Positions 9,905-18,354 of a stretch of DNA of 41,847 nucleotides are shown here, piece by piece. This stretch comes from Nitrospirota bacterium (GTDB taxonomy: Bacteria > Nitrospirota > 9FT-COMBO-42-15 > HDB-SIOI813). The position numbers were made by a program, and so were the translations under genes. Position 1 is the stretch's first letter. Each line of letters opens with the position of its first letter. Under the pieces are notes generated by a model. It searched no databases. It was not told the DNA's origin and saw nothing but the letters and a program-made list of their open reading frames with translations. The stretch is taken from NCBI GenBank assembly GCA_016217665.1, contig JACRHF010000025.1, forward strand, positions 1 to 41,847, written 5' to 3'.

Positions 9905-11278
9905 ATGTTAGCCCGGAAGGTCGCCGAGGTTTTCAACGAACCTGGCTGTGAACATAACAAACAGAAGTCGGAAAAAGACCGGAAGAAGGGATGCACCAGG
10001 TCGGCGAGGCCCGGTGCCGCCGGCGGCGGATGCGCCTTCGATGGGGCCAAGATCGCTCTTCAGCCGATCACCGACGCGGCCCATCTCGTCCACGGCCCGA
10101 TTGCCTGTGAAGGAAATTCTTGGGACAACCGGAGCGCCAAATCTTCGGGACCGCTCTTATACCGGACCGGTTTTACCACAGACATCAACGAAAACGACGT
10201 GATCATGGGGGGAGAAAAGCGCCTCTTCCGGTCGATCCGGGAGGTGATCAGGAAGTACCACCCTCCGGCGATCTTCGTCTATCAGACCTGTGTCACCGCC
10301 TTGATCGGCGACGATATCGAAGCGGTTTGCAAGGCGGCGGCGCGGGAATTCAACAGGCCGATCATCCCTGTGAATGTACCCGGATTCGTCGGGGGAAAGA
10401 ACCTGGGAAACAAGCTGGCTGGGGAGGCGCTGTTCGATTATGTCATCGGGACGATGGAGCCGGAATACACGACCCCGTACGACATCAGCATCATCGGCGA
10501 GTACAACCTCTCCGGGGAGCTCTGGCAGGTCAAGCCCCTTTTCGATCGCCTGGAAATTCGCATCCTCTCCTGCATCACCGGCGATGCCCGCTACCGCGAG
10601 GTCGCCTGGTCGCATCGCGCGAAGGCCGCAATAATGGTCTGCAGCAAGTCGATGATCAATATCGCCCGGAAGATGGAAGAGCGCTATGGGATTCCGTTTT
10701 TCGAGGGATCGTTCTACGGCATCTCCGATATGAGCGATTCGCTGCGGAATATCGCCCGTCTTCTTGTCCGGCAGGGGGCGCCGGAGGGGCTGATCGAAAA
10801 GACCGAAGGGCTGATCGCGGAAGAAGAAGCCCGGGCCTGGACACGCCTGGGAGAGTACAGGGAACGTCTCCAGGGGAAACGGGTACTTCTCATCACCGGC
10901 GGGGTCAAGTCCTGGTCGGTCGTCTCGGCCCTGCAGGAGAGCGGTATGGTCGTGGTGGGGACCAGCGTGAAGAAGAGCACGAAGGAGGACAGAGAACGGA
11001 TCACGGAGCTGATGGGCGAGGATGCCCACATGATCGAGAGCATCACCCCCAAGGAGATGTACTCCATGCTGAAGGATGCGCAGGCGGACATCCTGATGGC
11101 AGGGGGAAGGTCCCAGTTCGTGGCCCTGAAGGCCCGGATGCCCTTTCTCGATATCAACCAGGAGCGCCACCAAGCCTACGCGGGGTATGAGGGGATGGTG
11201 ACGCTGGTGGAAGAGATCGACAAGGCGATCCACAGTCCGATCTGGGAGCAGGTACGGAAGAAAGCGCCGTGGGAATAA
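9905..11278 (+). CDS. nifE: FeMo-cofactor scaffold protein NifE
   Basis: A 457-residue NifD homologue. With NifN it forms the scaffold that receives the NifB cluster and adds Mo and homocitrate. Cluster cysteines lie in GGGCAFDGAKIAL, GPIACEGNSWDNR and YQTCVTALIGDD, and a further Cys lies in VCSKSMINIARKMEE. The catalytic NifD residues around [12 protein letters not shown] are absent, as expected for NifE. I chose ATG 9905 because GGAGGG lies seven bases before it; the open frame extends 42 bases further upstream without a better start. Confidence 0.95.
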   Translation: MLARKVAEVFNEPGCEHNKQKSEKDRKKGCTRSARPGAAGGGCAFDGAKIALQPITDAAHLVHGPIACEGNSWDNRSAKSSGPLLYRTGFTTDINENDVIMGGEKRLFRSIREVIRKYHPPAIFVYQTCVTALIGDDIEAVCKAAAREFNRPIIPVNVPGFVGGKNLGNKLAGEALFDYVIGTMEPEYTTPYDISIIGEYNLSGELWQVKPLFDRLEIRILSCITGDARYREVAWSHRAKAAIMVCSKSMINIARKMEERYGIPFFEGSFYGISDMSDSLRNIARLLVRQGAPEGLIEKTEGLIAEEEARAWTRLGEYRERLQGKRVLLITGGVKSWSVVSALQESGMVVVGTSVKKSTKEDRERITELMGEDAHMIESITPKEMYSMLKDAQADILMAGGRSQFVALKARMPFLDINQERHQAYAGYEGMVTLVEEIDKAIHSPIWEQVRKKAPWE

Positions 11279-11318
11279 TTTGTCTCCCTCCCCCGGCGGA
11301 GCCGTCGAAAGATAACTT

Positions 11319-12656
11319 ATGGCAATCGTCAACACATCCAACAAAGCCTGCACCGTCAACCCCCTGAAGCTGAGTCAACCCATCGGGGCGGCGCTGACCT
11401 TCCTGGGGATCAACCGGTCCATTCCGGTTCTGCATGGTTCCCAAGGGTGCACGTCCTTCGGTCTGGTCCTCTTTGTCCGTCATTTCCGGGAGATGATCCC
11501 GATGCAGACCACGGCCATGAACGAGGCGACCACGATCCTCGGCGGGACGGAAAATATCGAAGAGGCCCTTCTCACGCTTTATAAAAAGGCGTCACCGGAA
11601 ATCATCAGTCTTTGTACGACCGGTCTGACGGAGACGAAGGGGGAGGATATCGCCGGGGCCGTGAAGGAGATCCGGGGCCGTCATCCGGAGTTGAACCAGG
11701 TCGCCATTGTTCCGGTCTCCACTCCGGATTTTGTGGGGGCCTTCCAGGACGGTTGGTCGAAGGCGGTGGCCCGAATCGTGGAAGATCTGGCGGAAGGAGA
11801 GCCCGAAGTCTTTTCCGGCCGGGTCAACGTATTGGCTGGTCCCTCGCTGACCCCGGCCGACGTGGAAGAGATCGGCAGGATCGTCTCCTCATTCAATCTC
11901 CATCCCGTGATCCTCCCGGATCTTTCGGGATCGCTGGACGGCCACGTTCCGGAAGATTTTACCCCCACAAGCCTCGGCGGAACGAAACTCTCCGAAATCC
12001 GCTCGATGGGGATGTCGGAGATCACGCTGGCCATCGGGGAGTCGATGCGGCCCGCGGCCGAGACCCTGGAGAAAAAGTGCGGGGTCCCGTTCGTGGTCTT
12101 CGACCGTCTTACGGGGCTCGAGGCCAGCGACCGGTTTTTGGATCTCCTTCAACATCTGAGCGGGGAAGACGTTCCGCAAAAATATCGAGGACAGCGGAGC
12201 CGCCTGATGGACGCGATGCTGGACGGACACTTCTTTTTCGGAAAGAAGAAGGTGGCCATCGGCGCCGAGCCGGACCTTCTCTTCGCCCTGGCCTCCTTCC
12301 TGTCCGAAATGGGGAGCGATATCGAAGCCGCCGTGACAACCACAGGTTCTACAATTTTGAAAAAGATTCCGGCGGAAGAAGTCCTCATCGGGGATCTGGA
12401 GGATCTGGAAGAACGGGCCGTTGGGTGCGATCTTATGATCACGCATTCCCACGGACGTCAGGCGTCGGAACGGCTGGAGGTCCCGCTTTTCCGCGCCGGC
12501 ATTCCGACGTTTGACCGGCTGGGGACAGCGCATCAATTGAATGTAGGGTATCAGGGAACCATGCGGTTGATTTTCGAGGTGGGAAATATCTTCCTGGGAA
12601 GCAAGAAGGAAAATCACCCGGACACCTGGTCATTGTCAAATGCGGGAAGACTCTGA
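11319..12656 (+). CDS. nifN: FeMo-cofactor scaffold protein NifN
   Basis: A 445-residue NifK homologue and the second half of the NifEN scaffold. The N-terminal core has TVNPLKLSQPIGAA and the cluster Cys in HGSQGCTSFG. The segment STPDFVGAFQDGWSKA is typical of NifN. The C-terminal part keeps a GxGTAHQLNVGYQG-like stretch near the end of the Rossmann-like domain. It starts 40 bases after nifE and its stop touches the nifX start. Confidence 0.95.
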   Translation: MAIVNTSNKACTVNPLKLSQPIGAALTFLGINRSIPVLHGSQGCTSFGLVLFVRHFREMIPMQTTAMNEATTILGGTENIEEALLTLYKKASPEIISLCTTGLTETKGEDIAGAVKEIRGRHPELNQVAIVPVSTPDFVGAFQDGWSKAVARIVEDLAEGEPEVFSGRVNVLAGPSLTPADVEEIGRIVSSFNLHPVILPDLSGSLDGHVPEDFTPTSLGGTKLSEIRSMGMSEITLAIGESMRPAAETLEKKCGVPFVVFDRLTGLEASDRFLDLLQHLSGEDVPQKYRGQRSRLMDAMLDGHFFFGKKKVAIGAEPDLLFALASFLSEMGSDIEAAVTTTGSTILKKIPAEEVLIGDLEDLEERAVGCDLMITHSHGRQASERLEVPLFRAGIPTFDRLGTAHQLNVGYQGTMRLIFEVGNIFLGSKKENHPDTWSLSNAGRL

Positions 12657-12657
12657 A

Positions 12658-13056
12658 ATGAAAGTCGCCTTTGCCACACAGGACCTGGCCACGGCCAACG
12701 CGCATTTCGGCTGGGCCAGACACATTATGGTCTACGAGGTCACGCCGGACGCCTTCACGCACGTGAAGACGTACAATTTCGCCGGTAATCTTCAGGAAGA
12801 CGGGGACGAAGACAAGCTGATCCCCAAGCTGAAGGCCGTTAAGGATTGCGCCATTCTCTACGTGGCGGCCATCGGCGCCTCCGGGGCGGCCCGTGTCGTG
12901 GCCCAGAAGGTCCACCCGCTGAAGGTGAAGGAGTCGGAGCCGATCGTAAAGCTTCTCGAAAAACTCCAGGCGGTGCTCGGCGGGACCCCGCCCCCATGGC
13001 TTCGAAAGGCGATGCAGAAAGGACAGGAACGGGTGTTGGACTTCGAGGAGGACTAA
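12658..13056 (+). CDS. nifX: FeMo-cofactor carrier NifX
   Basis: A 132-residue protein of the dinitrogenase iron-molybdenum cofactor family ([22 protein letters not shown], then [14 protein letters not shown]), which carries NifB-co or VK-cluster between NifB and NifEN. I prefer ATG 12658, one base after the nifN stop and preceded by GGGAAGA, over an in-frame ATG at 12640 that has no ribosome site. It is followed by the DUF269 gene one base later, the usual nifX-DUF269 pairing. Confidence 0.93.
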   Translation: MKVAFATQDLATANAHFGWARHIMVYEVTPDAFTHVKTYNFAGNLQEDGDEDKLIPKLKAVKDCAILYVAAIGASGAARVVAQKVHPLKVKESEPIVKLLEKLQAVLGGTPPPWLRKAMQKGQERVLDFEED

Positions 13057-13057
13057 C

Positions 13058-13570
13058 ATGGCGATGGAAGAACAAAAAACACCAACGGCAGGTGAGGCAT
13101 CGCTCCGCTCCGCCCAACAAACTCCCGACCCGATGGAGTCGGTTTTCATCAAGGAACTCGTTAAACAGTTCCGGGCCCAGGATGCGCATGGAGCCTGGGA
13201 TAAAAAGTCCGACCGGCAATTGATCGAACCATTGATCGTGGACAAGGAGAAACGGAAGACGATCCCGGTCGTCGGCGATCCCCATCCGGAGGTCTTGTGG
13301 CGGGTGGAGCTTTTTTACAATGCCGTCGGCATGACCATCGAACGACAGACCGGGATCATGGTTTCGCCGATGCTGAAGATGCATCACGAGGGGTTCGGGC
13401 GGATAGTCCTGACCGCCGGAAGACTGATTGTCGTTAACAAGTTCCTGCGGGACATCCACCGGTTCGGTTTCCCGACGATCGAGAAGATGGCGGAAGAAGG
13501 GGAGAAACTGGTAGCCACGGGAGTGGACATGATCGAAAAGTTCCCCGAGGCGGCCCAGCATGGGGAGTGA
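13058..13570 (+). CDS. NifX-associated DUF269 protein
   Basis: A 170-residue protein of the DUF269 (NifX-associated) family, recognisable from [34 protein letters not shown] and [21 protein letters not shown]. Its biochemical role is not established, but it nearly always follows nifX. The first 25 residues ([20 protein letters not shown]) are not conserved and appear to be encoded by a REP-like half-palindrome (13096-13118). A strong GGAGGA precedes the ATG, within the nifX coding end. Confidence 0.92.
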   Translation: MAMEEQKTPTAGEASLRSAQQTPDPMESVFIKELVKQFRAQDAHGAWDKKSDRQLIEPLIVDKEKRKTIPVVGDPHPEVLWRVELFYNAVGMTIERQTGIMVSPMLKMHHEGFGRIVLTAGRLIVVNKFLRDIHRFGFPTIEKMAEEGEKLVATGVDMIEKFPEAAQHGE

Positions 13571-13591
13571 TTCATAGAAGGCGAGGTGAAC

Positions 13592-15109
13592 ATGGAACTG
13601 CCGATTCTGAACAATGCAAGCGCTCCGGACCCTACGGCGGGATGCAAGGCCAGGGGGAGTTGCGGCGACAGCCGCGACCCCGGGGATATGAACCCGGAGA
13701 CCTGGGAGAAGGTCAAGAACCACCCCTGCTACAGTGAGGAGGCCCATCACCACTACGCCCGGATGCACGTGGCCGTGGCGCCGGCCTGCAACATCCAGTG
13801 CCATTACTGCAACCGCAAGTACGATTGTGCCAATGAGAGCCGGCCCGGGGTGGTCAGCGAGCGGTTGACTCCTGAAGATGTGGTCAAGAAGGTTTTGGCC
13901 GTGGCCAGCGCCATCCCCCAGATGACGGTCATGGGAATTGCGGGCCCCGGAGATCCCCTGGCCAATCCCGACAAAACCTTCCGCACCTTCGAGCTGATCG
14001 CGGAGAAGGCCCCGGATATCAAGCTCTGTCTCTCCACCAATGGCCTGGCCCTCCCGGATTACGTGGACCGGATCAAGGCCCTGAATGTTGACCATGTGAC
14101 AATCACCATCAACATGATCGATCCGGAAGTAGGGGAGAGGATATATCCCTGGGTCTTTTACAAGCATAAGCGGTGGAAGGGGCGGGAGGCCTCCAGGATC
14201 TTAAGCGAGCGCCAGTTAGAGGGGCTTGACCTGCTTATGGCCAACGGCATCCTCTGCAAGGTGAACTCGGTGATGATCCCGGGGGTGAATGACGAACATC
14301 TGGTGGAGGTGAACAAGAAGGTCAAGTCGTTGGGGGCCTTCCTCCACAACATCATGCCGCTGGTCTCCGCTCCGGAACACGGAACCTATTACGGACTCAA
14401 CGGCCAGCGGGGACCGACCGCCAGGGAACTCAAGGCGTTGCAGGACAAGTGCGAAGTCCGGATGAATATGATGCGCCATTGCCGCCAGTGCCGGGCCGAC
14501 GCGGTGGGACTCCTCGGGGAAGACCGGAGTCATGAGTTTACTCTGGAAAAGATCCACGAGATGGACGTGGAATACGATCTCGAAAAGCGCCGGGCCTATC
14601 AGTTGGAGGTGGAGGCAAAGCGGCTGGAGACCCGCGCGACCAGGGAAGAGGGGCTGAAGGCAATGAAGGACGTTCAGACTGACCTGAAGATCCTCATCGC
14701 CATCGCCACGAAGGGCGAAGGGAAGGTCAACGAGCACTTCGGTCACGCCCGGGAGTTCCAAATCTACGAGGTCAGCCGCAAAGGGTGCAAGTTCGTCGGC
14801 CATCGCCGCGTGGATATGTATTGCCAGGGGGGTTGGGGAGAAGAGGACACCCTGGACACGGTGATCAAGGCGATCGTCGATTGCACGGCGGTCTTTGTCT
14901 CCAAGGTTGGGCGTTGTCCGCGGAAAACCCTCCATGCCGCCGGGATCGAACCGGTCGATCAGTACGCGTTCGATTTCATCGAAAAGTCGGCGCTGACCTA
15001 CTTCAAGGAATATGCGGAGAAGGTCCGGAAGGGAGAGATCGTCCATCAGGATCGGGGGGAGGCCTCGATCCGGACAGGGGCGATAGTTCCGGTTCCAATG
15101 GGAGGCTGA
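13592..15109 (+). CDS. nifB: Radical SAM FeMo-cofactor biosynthesis protein NifB with C-terminal NifX-like domain
   Basis: A 505-residue protein. Residues about 55-330 are the radical SAM domain, with the SAM-cluster motif [14 protein letters not shown] (C66, C70, C73) and further cluster cysteines in [12 protein letters not shown]. It builds NifB-co, the 8Fe-9S-C core, from 4Fe-4S clusters and SAM. Residues about 370-490 are a fused NifX-like domain ([23 protein letters not shown]). This two-domain form is the usual bacterial NifB. I chose ATG 13592 over the in-frame GTG at 13586. The 87-base gap after it holds no recognisable feature. Confidence 0.97.
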   Translation: MELPILNNASAPDPTAGCKARGSCGDSRDPGDMNPETWEKVKNHPCYSEEAHHHYARMHVAVAPACNIQCHYCNRKYDCANESRPGVVSERLTPEDVVKKVLAVASAIPQMTVMGIAGPGDPLANPDKTFRTFELIAEKAPDIKLCLSTNGLALPDYVDRIKALNVDHVTITINMIDPEVGERIYPWVFYKHKRWKGREASRILSERQLEGLDLLMANGILCKVNSVMIPGVNDEHLVEVNKKVKSLGAFLHNIMPLVSAPEHGTYYGLNGQRGPTARELKALQDKCEVRMNMMRHCRQCRADAVGLLGEDRSHEFTLEKIHEMDVEYDLEKRRAYQLEVEAKRLETRATREEGLKAMKDVQTDLKILIAIATKGEGKVNEHFGHAREFQIYEVSRKGCKFVGHRRVDMYCQGGWGEEDTLDTVIKAIVDCTAVFVSKVGRCPRKTLHAAGIEPVDQYAFDFIEKSALTYFKEYAEKVRKGEIVHQDRGEASIRTGAIVPVPMGG

Positions 15110-15196
15110 ACCTTAGTCCTGATCCCGGACACGCGGAGACGAAGGAAGAACTGAAGGCCAAGAGAGAATGTCTTCATGCCCTGGAGGGAAGAAGTG

Positions 15197-15463
15197 ATGC
15201 GCAAGGAGGATGTCGTCGAGTTGGAGGACCCTCCCCGTTTCGATTACGGGGTGAAGGTCTGTTCCCGGAAGGTGATCCGAAACGACGGGACATTTCCCGG
15301 CCGTCAGGTGGGTGATGTCTTAGTCGATAAAGGGGAAGTCGGATACGTCGCAAGCATCGGAACCTTCCTTCAGCAGTTCTACATTTACGGGGTCTATTTC
15401 CAGGAAAGAGGTTATTTCGTGGGGTGCAGGGCCAAGGAACTGGATCCGGTGGACGAGGAATGA
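15197..15463 (+). CDS. nifZ: NifZ-family P-cluster maturation protein
   Basis: An 88-residue protein with the NifZ core KVIRNDGTFPGRQVGDVLVDKGEVGYVASIGTFLQ. NifZ assists formation of the second P-cluster of NifDK. The start at ATG 15197 follows GGAGGG at good spacing; an ATG at 15176 lacks a ribosome site. It lacks the long C-terminal tail found in some NifZ proteins. nifW follows after four bases. Confidence 0.88.
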   Translation: MRKEDVVELEDPPRFDYGVKVCSRKVIRNDGTFPGRQVGDVLVDKGEVGYVASIGTFLQQFYIYGVYFQERGYFVGCRAKELDPVDEE

Positions 15464-15467
15464 GGTT

Positions 15468-15785
15468 ATGAGCGATCTCTGGGGGCGGTTCGATAAACTG
15501 GTGAACGCGGAAGACTTTCTCGACTTTTTCGAGATCCCATACGATTCCTGGGTGGTCGATGTCAACCGGCTTCATGTTCTGAAGAAGTTTTCCCTCTACA
15601 AACAAGAAATCGACCGGGAGGATTCCGGGATGACATCCGAGGAGCGATTTGCCCGTTACCGGGAGGCTATGCGGAAGGCCTACGAGACCTTTCTCACCTC
15701 GACGGCCCCGGAGCAGCGGCTCTTCAAGGTCTTTCAGCAGACTCCACTGGGACTGGTGACGATCGGGATCTCCCGAAAGGTGTGA
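15468..15785 (+). CDS. nifW: Nitrogenase-stabilising/protective protein NifW
   Basis: A 105-residue protein, the usual NifW length. The sequence shows the family pattern from LVNAEDFLDFFEIPYDSWVV through VNRLHVLKKFSLYKQEI to FKVFQQTPLGLVTI. NifW is thought to bind and protect apo-MoFe protein or assist its maturation. It lies between nifZ and nifT, consistent with this role. Confidence 0.9.
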   Translation: MSDLWGRFDKLVNAEDFLDFFEIPYDSWVVDVNRLHVLKKFSLYKQEIDREDSGMTSEERFARYREAMRKAYETFLTSTAPEQRLFKVFQQTPLGLVTIGISRKV

Positions 15786-15819
15786 TTTGAGTAGAGGTTT
15801 GGGCAATGGAGGAGGTAAT

Positions 15820-16029
15820 GTGAAAGTCATGATCCGTAAAAATTCAGAGGGGGTCTTCTCGGTTTATGTGGCCAAGAAGGACCTGGAGGAGCCGATCGTG
15901 GCGATGGAAAAGGACGACCTCTGGGGCGGGATGGTGACGCTGGCGAACGGCTGGCGTCTGGAACTCCCGGCTATGGCGCCGGACACGCGGCTTCCCATCA
16001 CGGTGGAGGTCCGGCGTGTGGCTGAGTGA
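15820..16029 (+). CDS. nifT: NifT/FixU protein
   Basis: A 69-residue protein with the NifT signature KVMIRKNSEGVFSVYVAKKD and LWGGMVTLANGWRLELP. The function is not settled; NifT is dispensable in some diazotrophs. I chose GTG 15820 because the strong GGAGGAGGT lies just before it and the family begins at this (M)KVMIR; an upstream TTG at 15787 would add eleven unconserved residues. Confidence 0.88.
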   Translation: MKVMIRKNSEGVFSVYVAKKDLEEPIVAMEKDDLWGGMVTLANGWRLELPAMAPDTRLPITVEVRRVAE

Positions 16030-16050
16030 TAGTGATAAGGAGTGTATGAG

Positions 16051-16365
16051 ATGAGCGCTGTGGAAGTGGTCACCGGAATCACACAAGGCGGCAAGGTCTG
16101 GTTCCCGCAATTCGTCCAGAGCATCGATACCTCGAAGTGTATCGGTTGTGGCCGGTGCTTCAGGGTCTGCGGCCGTGATGTGATGCGGCTGGTGGCTGTG
16201 GACGAGGACGGGACGTTGATTGAGATCGAAGATGAGGACGAGGAGTGCGAAAAGAAGGTGATGACCCTGCCCCATCCGGAGAACTGCATCGGGTGCGAGG
16301 CCTGTTTCCGGGTCTGCCCGAAACAATGCTACACCCACGGCCCCGTGCCGGCCGCGGGAACCTGA
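16051..16365 (+). CDS. fdxB: Nif-specific ferredoxin III (2x4Fe-4S)
   Basis: A 104-residue ferredoxin with two 4Fe-4S motifs, [11 protein letters not shown] and [15 protein letters not shown], separated by an acidic insert (EIEDEDEEC). This matches the FdxB/ferredoxin III type encoded in nif clusters. It likely feeds electrons to NifH or to cofactor assembly such as NifB. The start is ATG 16051 after AAGGAG. Confidence 0.92.
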   Translation: MSAVEVVTGITQGGKVWFPQFVQSIDTSKCIGCGRCFRVCGRDVMRLVAVDEDGTLIEIEDEDEECEKKVMTLPHPENCIGCEACFRVCPKQCYTHGPVPAAGT

Positions 16366-16386
16366 GGAGAAGTGGAGGAGAATCGG

Positions 16387-16704
16387 ATGAAGATGGTACG
16401 AGCCATTATCCGCCCGGAGAAAGAGCAGGAGGTGGTCCTGGCCCTGGAGGGGGCCGGATTCCCTGCTGTCACCAAGTCCCATGTCTTCGGGCGGGGCAAA
16501 CAGAAGGGACTTCAGGTGGGGATCGTTCATTATGATGAGCTTCCCAAGCTGGTCCTCATGATGGTGGTGGAGGATCGAGATGTGGAAAGGGTGGTCCAGT
16601 TGATTTTAAAAACGGCCCATACGGGCAGCATCGGTGATGGGAAAATCTTTGTGAGCCCCATCGAGCAGGCCTACACTATCAGGACCGGGAAACAGGAGTT
16701 GTGA
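16387..16704 (+). CDS. nifI1: PII-like nitrogenase regulator NifI1
   Basis: A 105-residue PII-family protein (MVRAIIRPEKEQEVVLALEG, FGRGKQKGLQVG, HTGSIGDGKIFVSPIEQAYTIRTG). In methanogens and anaerobic bacteria the NifI1/NifI2 pair binds NifDK and blocks NifH access when nitrogen is available; 2-oxoglutarate and ATP relieve the block. The T-loop region lacks the uridylylated Tyr segment of GlnB. Usually nifI1-nifI2 lie between nifH and nifD; here they come after fdxB. The ATG follows GGAGGAG. Confidence 0.9.
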   Translation: MKMVRAIIRPEKEQEVVLALEGAGFPAVTKSHVFGRGKQKGLQVGIVHYDELPKLVLMMVVEDRDVERVVQLILKTAHTGSIGDGKIFVSPIEQAYTIRTGKQEL

Positions 16705-16706
16705 CA

Positions 16707-17126
16707 ATGAAAGAGATCATCGCGATTATTCGCCGGGACAAGCTCCCTGCAACCAAGAAAGCCCTGGATGGAATCGGCTGTTCGGGCATGACGATCTACA
16801 GTGTGGAAGGGCGGGGAAAGCAAAAAGGGAGGCTTTCAGAGATTGACCCGGAGATTCCGGAGCATTACGAAGGTGTTTCACGGATTATGATTCGACCGAC
16901 CCCTTCGGTCTATGCCCTGGGGCATCAGATCACCAAACCGGTCCTATATGTCCCCAAGCGGATGCTTCGGATCGTTGTCCCGGATGACCGAGTCAGCCTG
17001 GTGATCGATACCCTGATCCGGGTCAATCAGACAGGAGTCCACGGGGACGGCAAGATCTTTGTGGCCCCGGTGGAGGAGACCTGGCAGATTCGGACGTCAC
17101 AATCCGGAGAGGAGATACTGCAATGA
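16707..17126 (+). CDS. nifI2: PII-like nitrogenase regulator NifI2
   Basis: A 139-residue PII-family protein, longer than NifI1, as is usual for NifI2. Features are MKEIIAIIRRDKLPATKKAL, VEGRGKQKGRLSE and a long T-loop insertion around RPTPSVYALGHQITKPVLYVPKRM. The C-terminal part is GVHGDGKIFVAPVEETWQIRT. It starts two bases after the nifI1 stop with AGGAG eight bases before, and its own stop overlaps the next start. It forms the 2-oxoglutarate-sensing complex with NifI1 that controls nitrogenase activity. Confidence 0.9.
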   Translation: MKEIIAIIRRDKLPATKKALDGIGCSGMTIYSVEGRGKQKGRLSEIDPEIPEHYEGVSRIMIRPTPSVYALGHQITKPVLYVPKRMLRIVVPDDRVSLVIDTLIRVNQTGVHGDGKIFVAPVEETWQIRTSQSGEEILQ

Positions 17127-17338
17127 CAGAGACAATCACTCTCGATGAATTGAAGGCCCGGGTGAAGCGCCTCAGCTCCGAGGCGGGACGGTTGAAAATG
17201 GACCTGCATGACTTGGCCGAGGATCTGCCCAACGGATGGGAGAAAATTATGGAGGTGGCCCAGAGGACTTACCAGAAGTATGCTGAGCTGATGGCGGCAA
17301 GGCAACGACTGGTGAAGATGGAAAAGGCAGGCGGATGA
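17123..17338 (+). CDS. CCE_0567-type (DUF683) small helical protein
   Basis: A 71-residue, mostly helical protein with the family segment RLKMDLHDLAEDLPNGWEKI. CCE_0567/DUF683 proteins are regularly found in nif clusters near nifX and have been proposed to bind metal; their role is not established. The start overlaps the nifI2 stop, and its own stop overlaps the next start, so it sits in a tightly coupled string. Confidence 0.85.
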   Translation: MTETITLDELKARVKRLSSEAGRLKMDLHDLAEDLPNGWEKIMEVAQRTYQKYAELMAARQRLVKMEKAGG

Positions 17339-17589
17339 TTGAATGGGTGGAGAAGATAATTGAGGTCCTGGATGAGATCCGCCCCGATCTGATCGCGGAG
17401 GGTGGAGATGTCAGGCTGGCCGGTCTCGAAGAAGGGGTGGTCTATGTACGCATGGTGGGTCCGTTCACGGCATGGTGTCAGACCAAGCGCAGGGTGCTGA
17501 GGGACGTTGAACGGGTTTTGAAAGCAAGGGTTCCCTGGATTGAACGGATCGAGGCTGTCTGTCCGCCGCCGGGATCTCAGGCTCAATGA
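17335..17589 (+). CDS. NFU-domain-like protein lacking the CxxC motif
   Basis: An 84-residue protein that aligns by eye with the C-terminal NifU/NFU domain: IEVLDEIRPDLIAEGGDVRLAGLEEGVVYV, then PWIERIEAV. Where NFU proteins have the cluster-binding GACxxCP loop, this one reads VGPFTAWCQTKR, with only one cysteine. It is thus unlikely to bind a 4Fe-4S cluster in the usual way and may have a structural or carrier role. No full-length NifU is encoded in the island. The start overlaps the preceding stop. Confidence 0.75.
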   Translation: MIEWVEKIIEVLDEIRPDLIAEGGDVRLAGLEEGVVYVRMVGPFTAWCQTKRRVLRDVERVLKARVPWIERIEAVCPPPGSQAQ

Positions 17590-17598
17590 GGGTTTGTG

Positions 17599-18354
17599 AT
17601 GAATTCCGTAGCGGTTCGATATTTTGGCCACTCCTGTTTCGAGGTGACCTCGCAGGAAGGAGTTCGCTTGCTGATCGATCCGCATATAACGGGGAACCCT
17701 GCTTCTCCCCTGGGGCTGGAGGAGCTGGATCCGCCCGACCTGATCCTGGTGACCCATGCGGCCCCGGATCACCTGGGAGACACATTGGAGATTGTCAGAC
17801 AATCCGGGTGCCGCGTTTTCTGCGATCCTGCGGTGGATTATTACCTGAAGAGCCGAAAGATACCCCCGGTCCAAGTGCAACGGATGGTCTGGGGATTCCA
17901 TGTGCCGTTTCGGGGGATTCGGATCCGGGCAGTGGAGAGCCGGCACCACTCCACTCTCCGGTGGGATGGCCCGCCGGTGACCGGGATACCCCTGGGATTT
18001 ATGATCACCCTGGAATCGGGTCAGACCCTCTATCATGCTGGCGACACCTCTATTTTTGGCGACCTGAGGCTCTTTGGCGAGATCTACCGGCCAGAGGTGG
18101 CATTCCTTCCGGTGGGGAACTATCCTGGCTCCCATGCCGAGCTTTCCCCGGAGGAGGCGGCCCTGGCAGCGGCTTGGCTGGGAGTGAAGTGGGCCATCCC
18201 GATGCATTATGAGAAGGGATCAGATGCACCCTATCGTTTTGTGAATCAAGTGGCACACAAAGCACCGGGGGTCCAGGTGGTGTTGATAGAACCTGGAGAG
18301 CAGGTGATGATCGGGAGCGACCTGAAGCAGCATGAGGTGAGGATCGCAAGATGA
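17599..18354 (+). CDS. MBL-fold metallohydrolase (UlaG/UPF0173-like) in the nif operon
   Basis: A 251-residue metallo-beta-lactamase-fold protein. The start VAVRYFGHSCFEV and LLIDPHITGNPASPL fit the UlaG/UPF0173 group. Metal-site motifs are THAAPDHLGD, SRHHSTL, YHAGDTSIFGD and IPMHYEKGSD. The first motif has Ala where HxHxDH has its second His. The gene sits between the NFU-like gene and nifV, with a stop/start overlap to nifV. I know of no standard nif role for this family, so its substrate is open. Confidence 0.85.
   Translation: MNSVAVRYFGHSCFEVTSQEGVRLLIDPHITGNPASPLGLEELDPPDLILVTHAAPDHLGDTLEIVRQSGCRVFCDPAVDYYLKSRKIPPVQVQRMVWGFHVPFRGIRIRAVESRHHSTLRWDGPPVTGIPLGFMITLESGQTLYHAGDTSIFGDLRLFGEIYRPEVAFLPVGNYPGSHAELSPEEAALAAAWLGVKWAIPMHYEKGSDAPYRFVNQVAHKAPGVQVVLIEPGEQVMIGSDLKQHEVRIAR

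Noticed and set aside
7003-14167. Long open frames on the minus strand opposite nifD, nifE and nifB (400-490 codons)
   Set aside because: They mirror well-identified nif genes and owe their length to high G+C at third positions; the translations have no recognisable domains and are rich in Arg, His and Pro.
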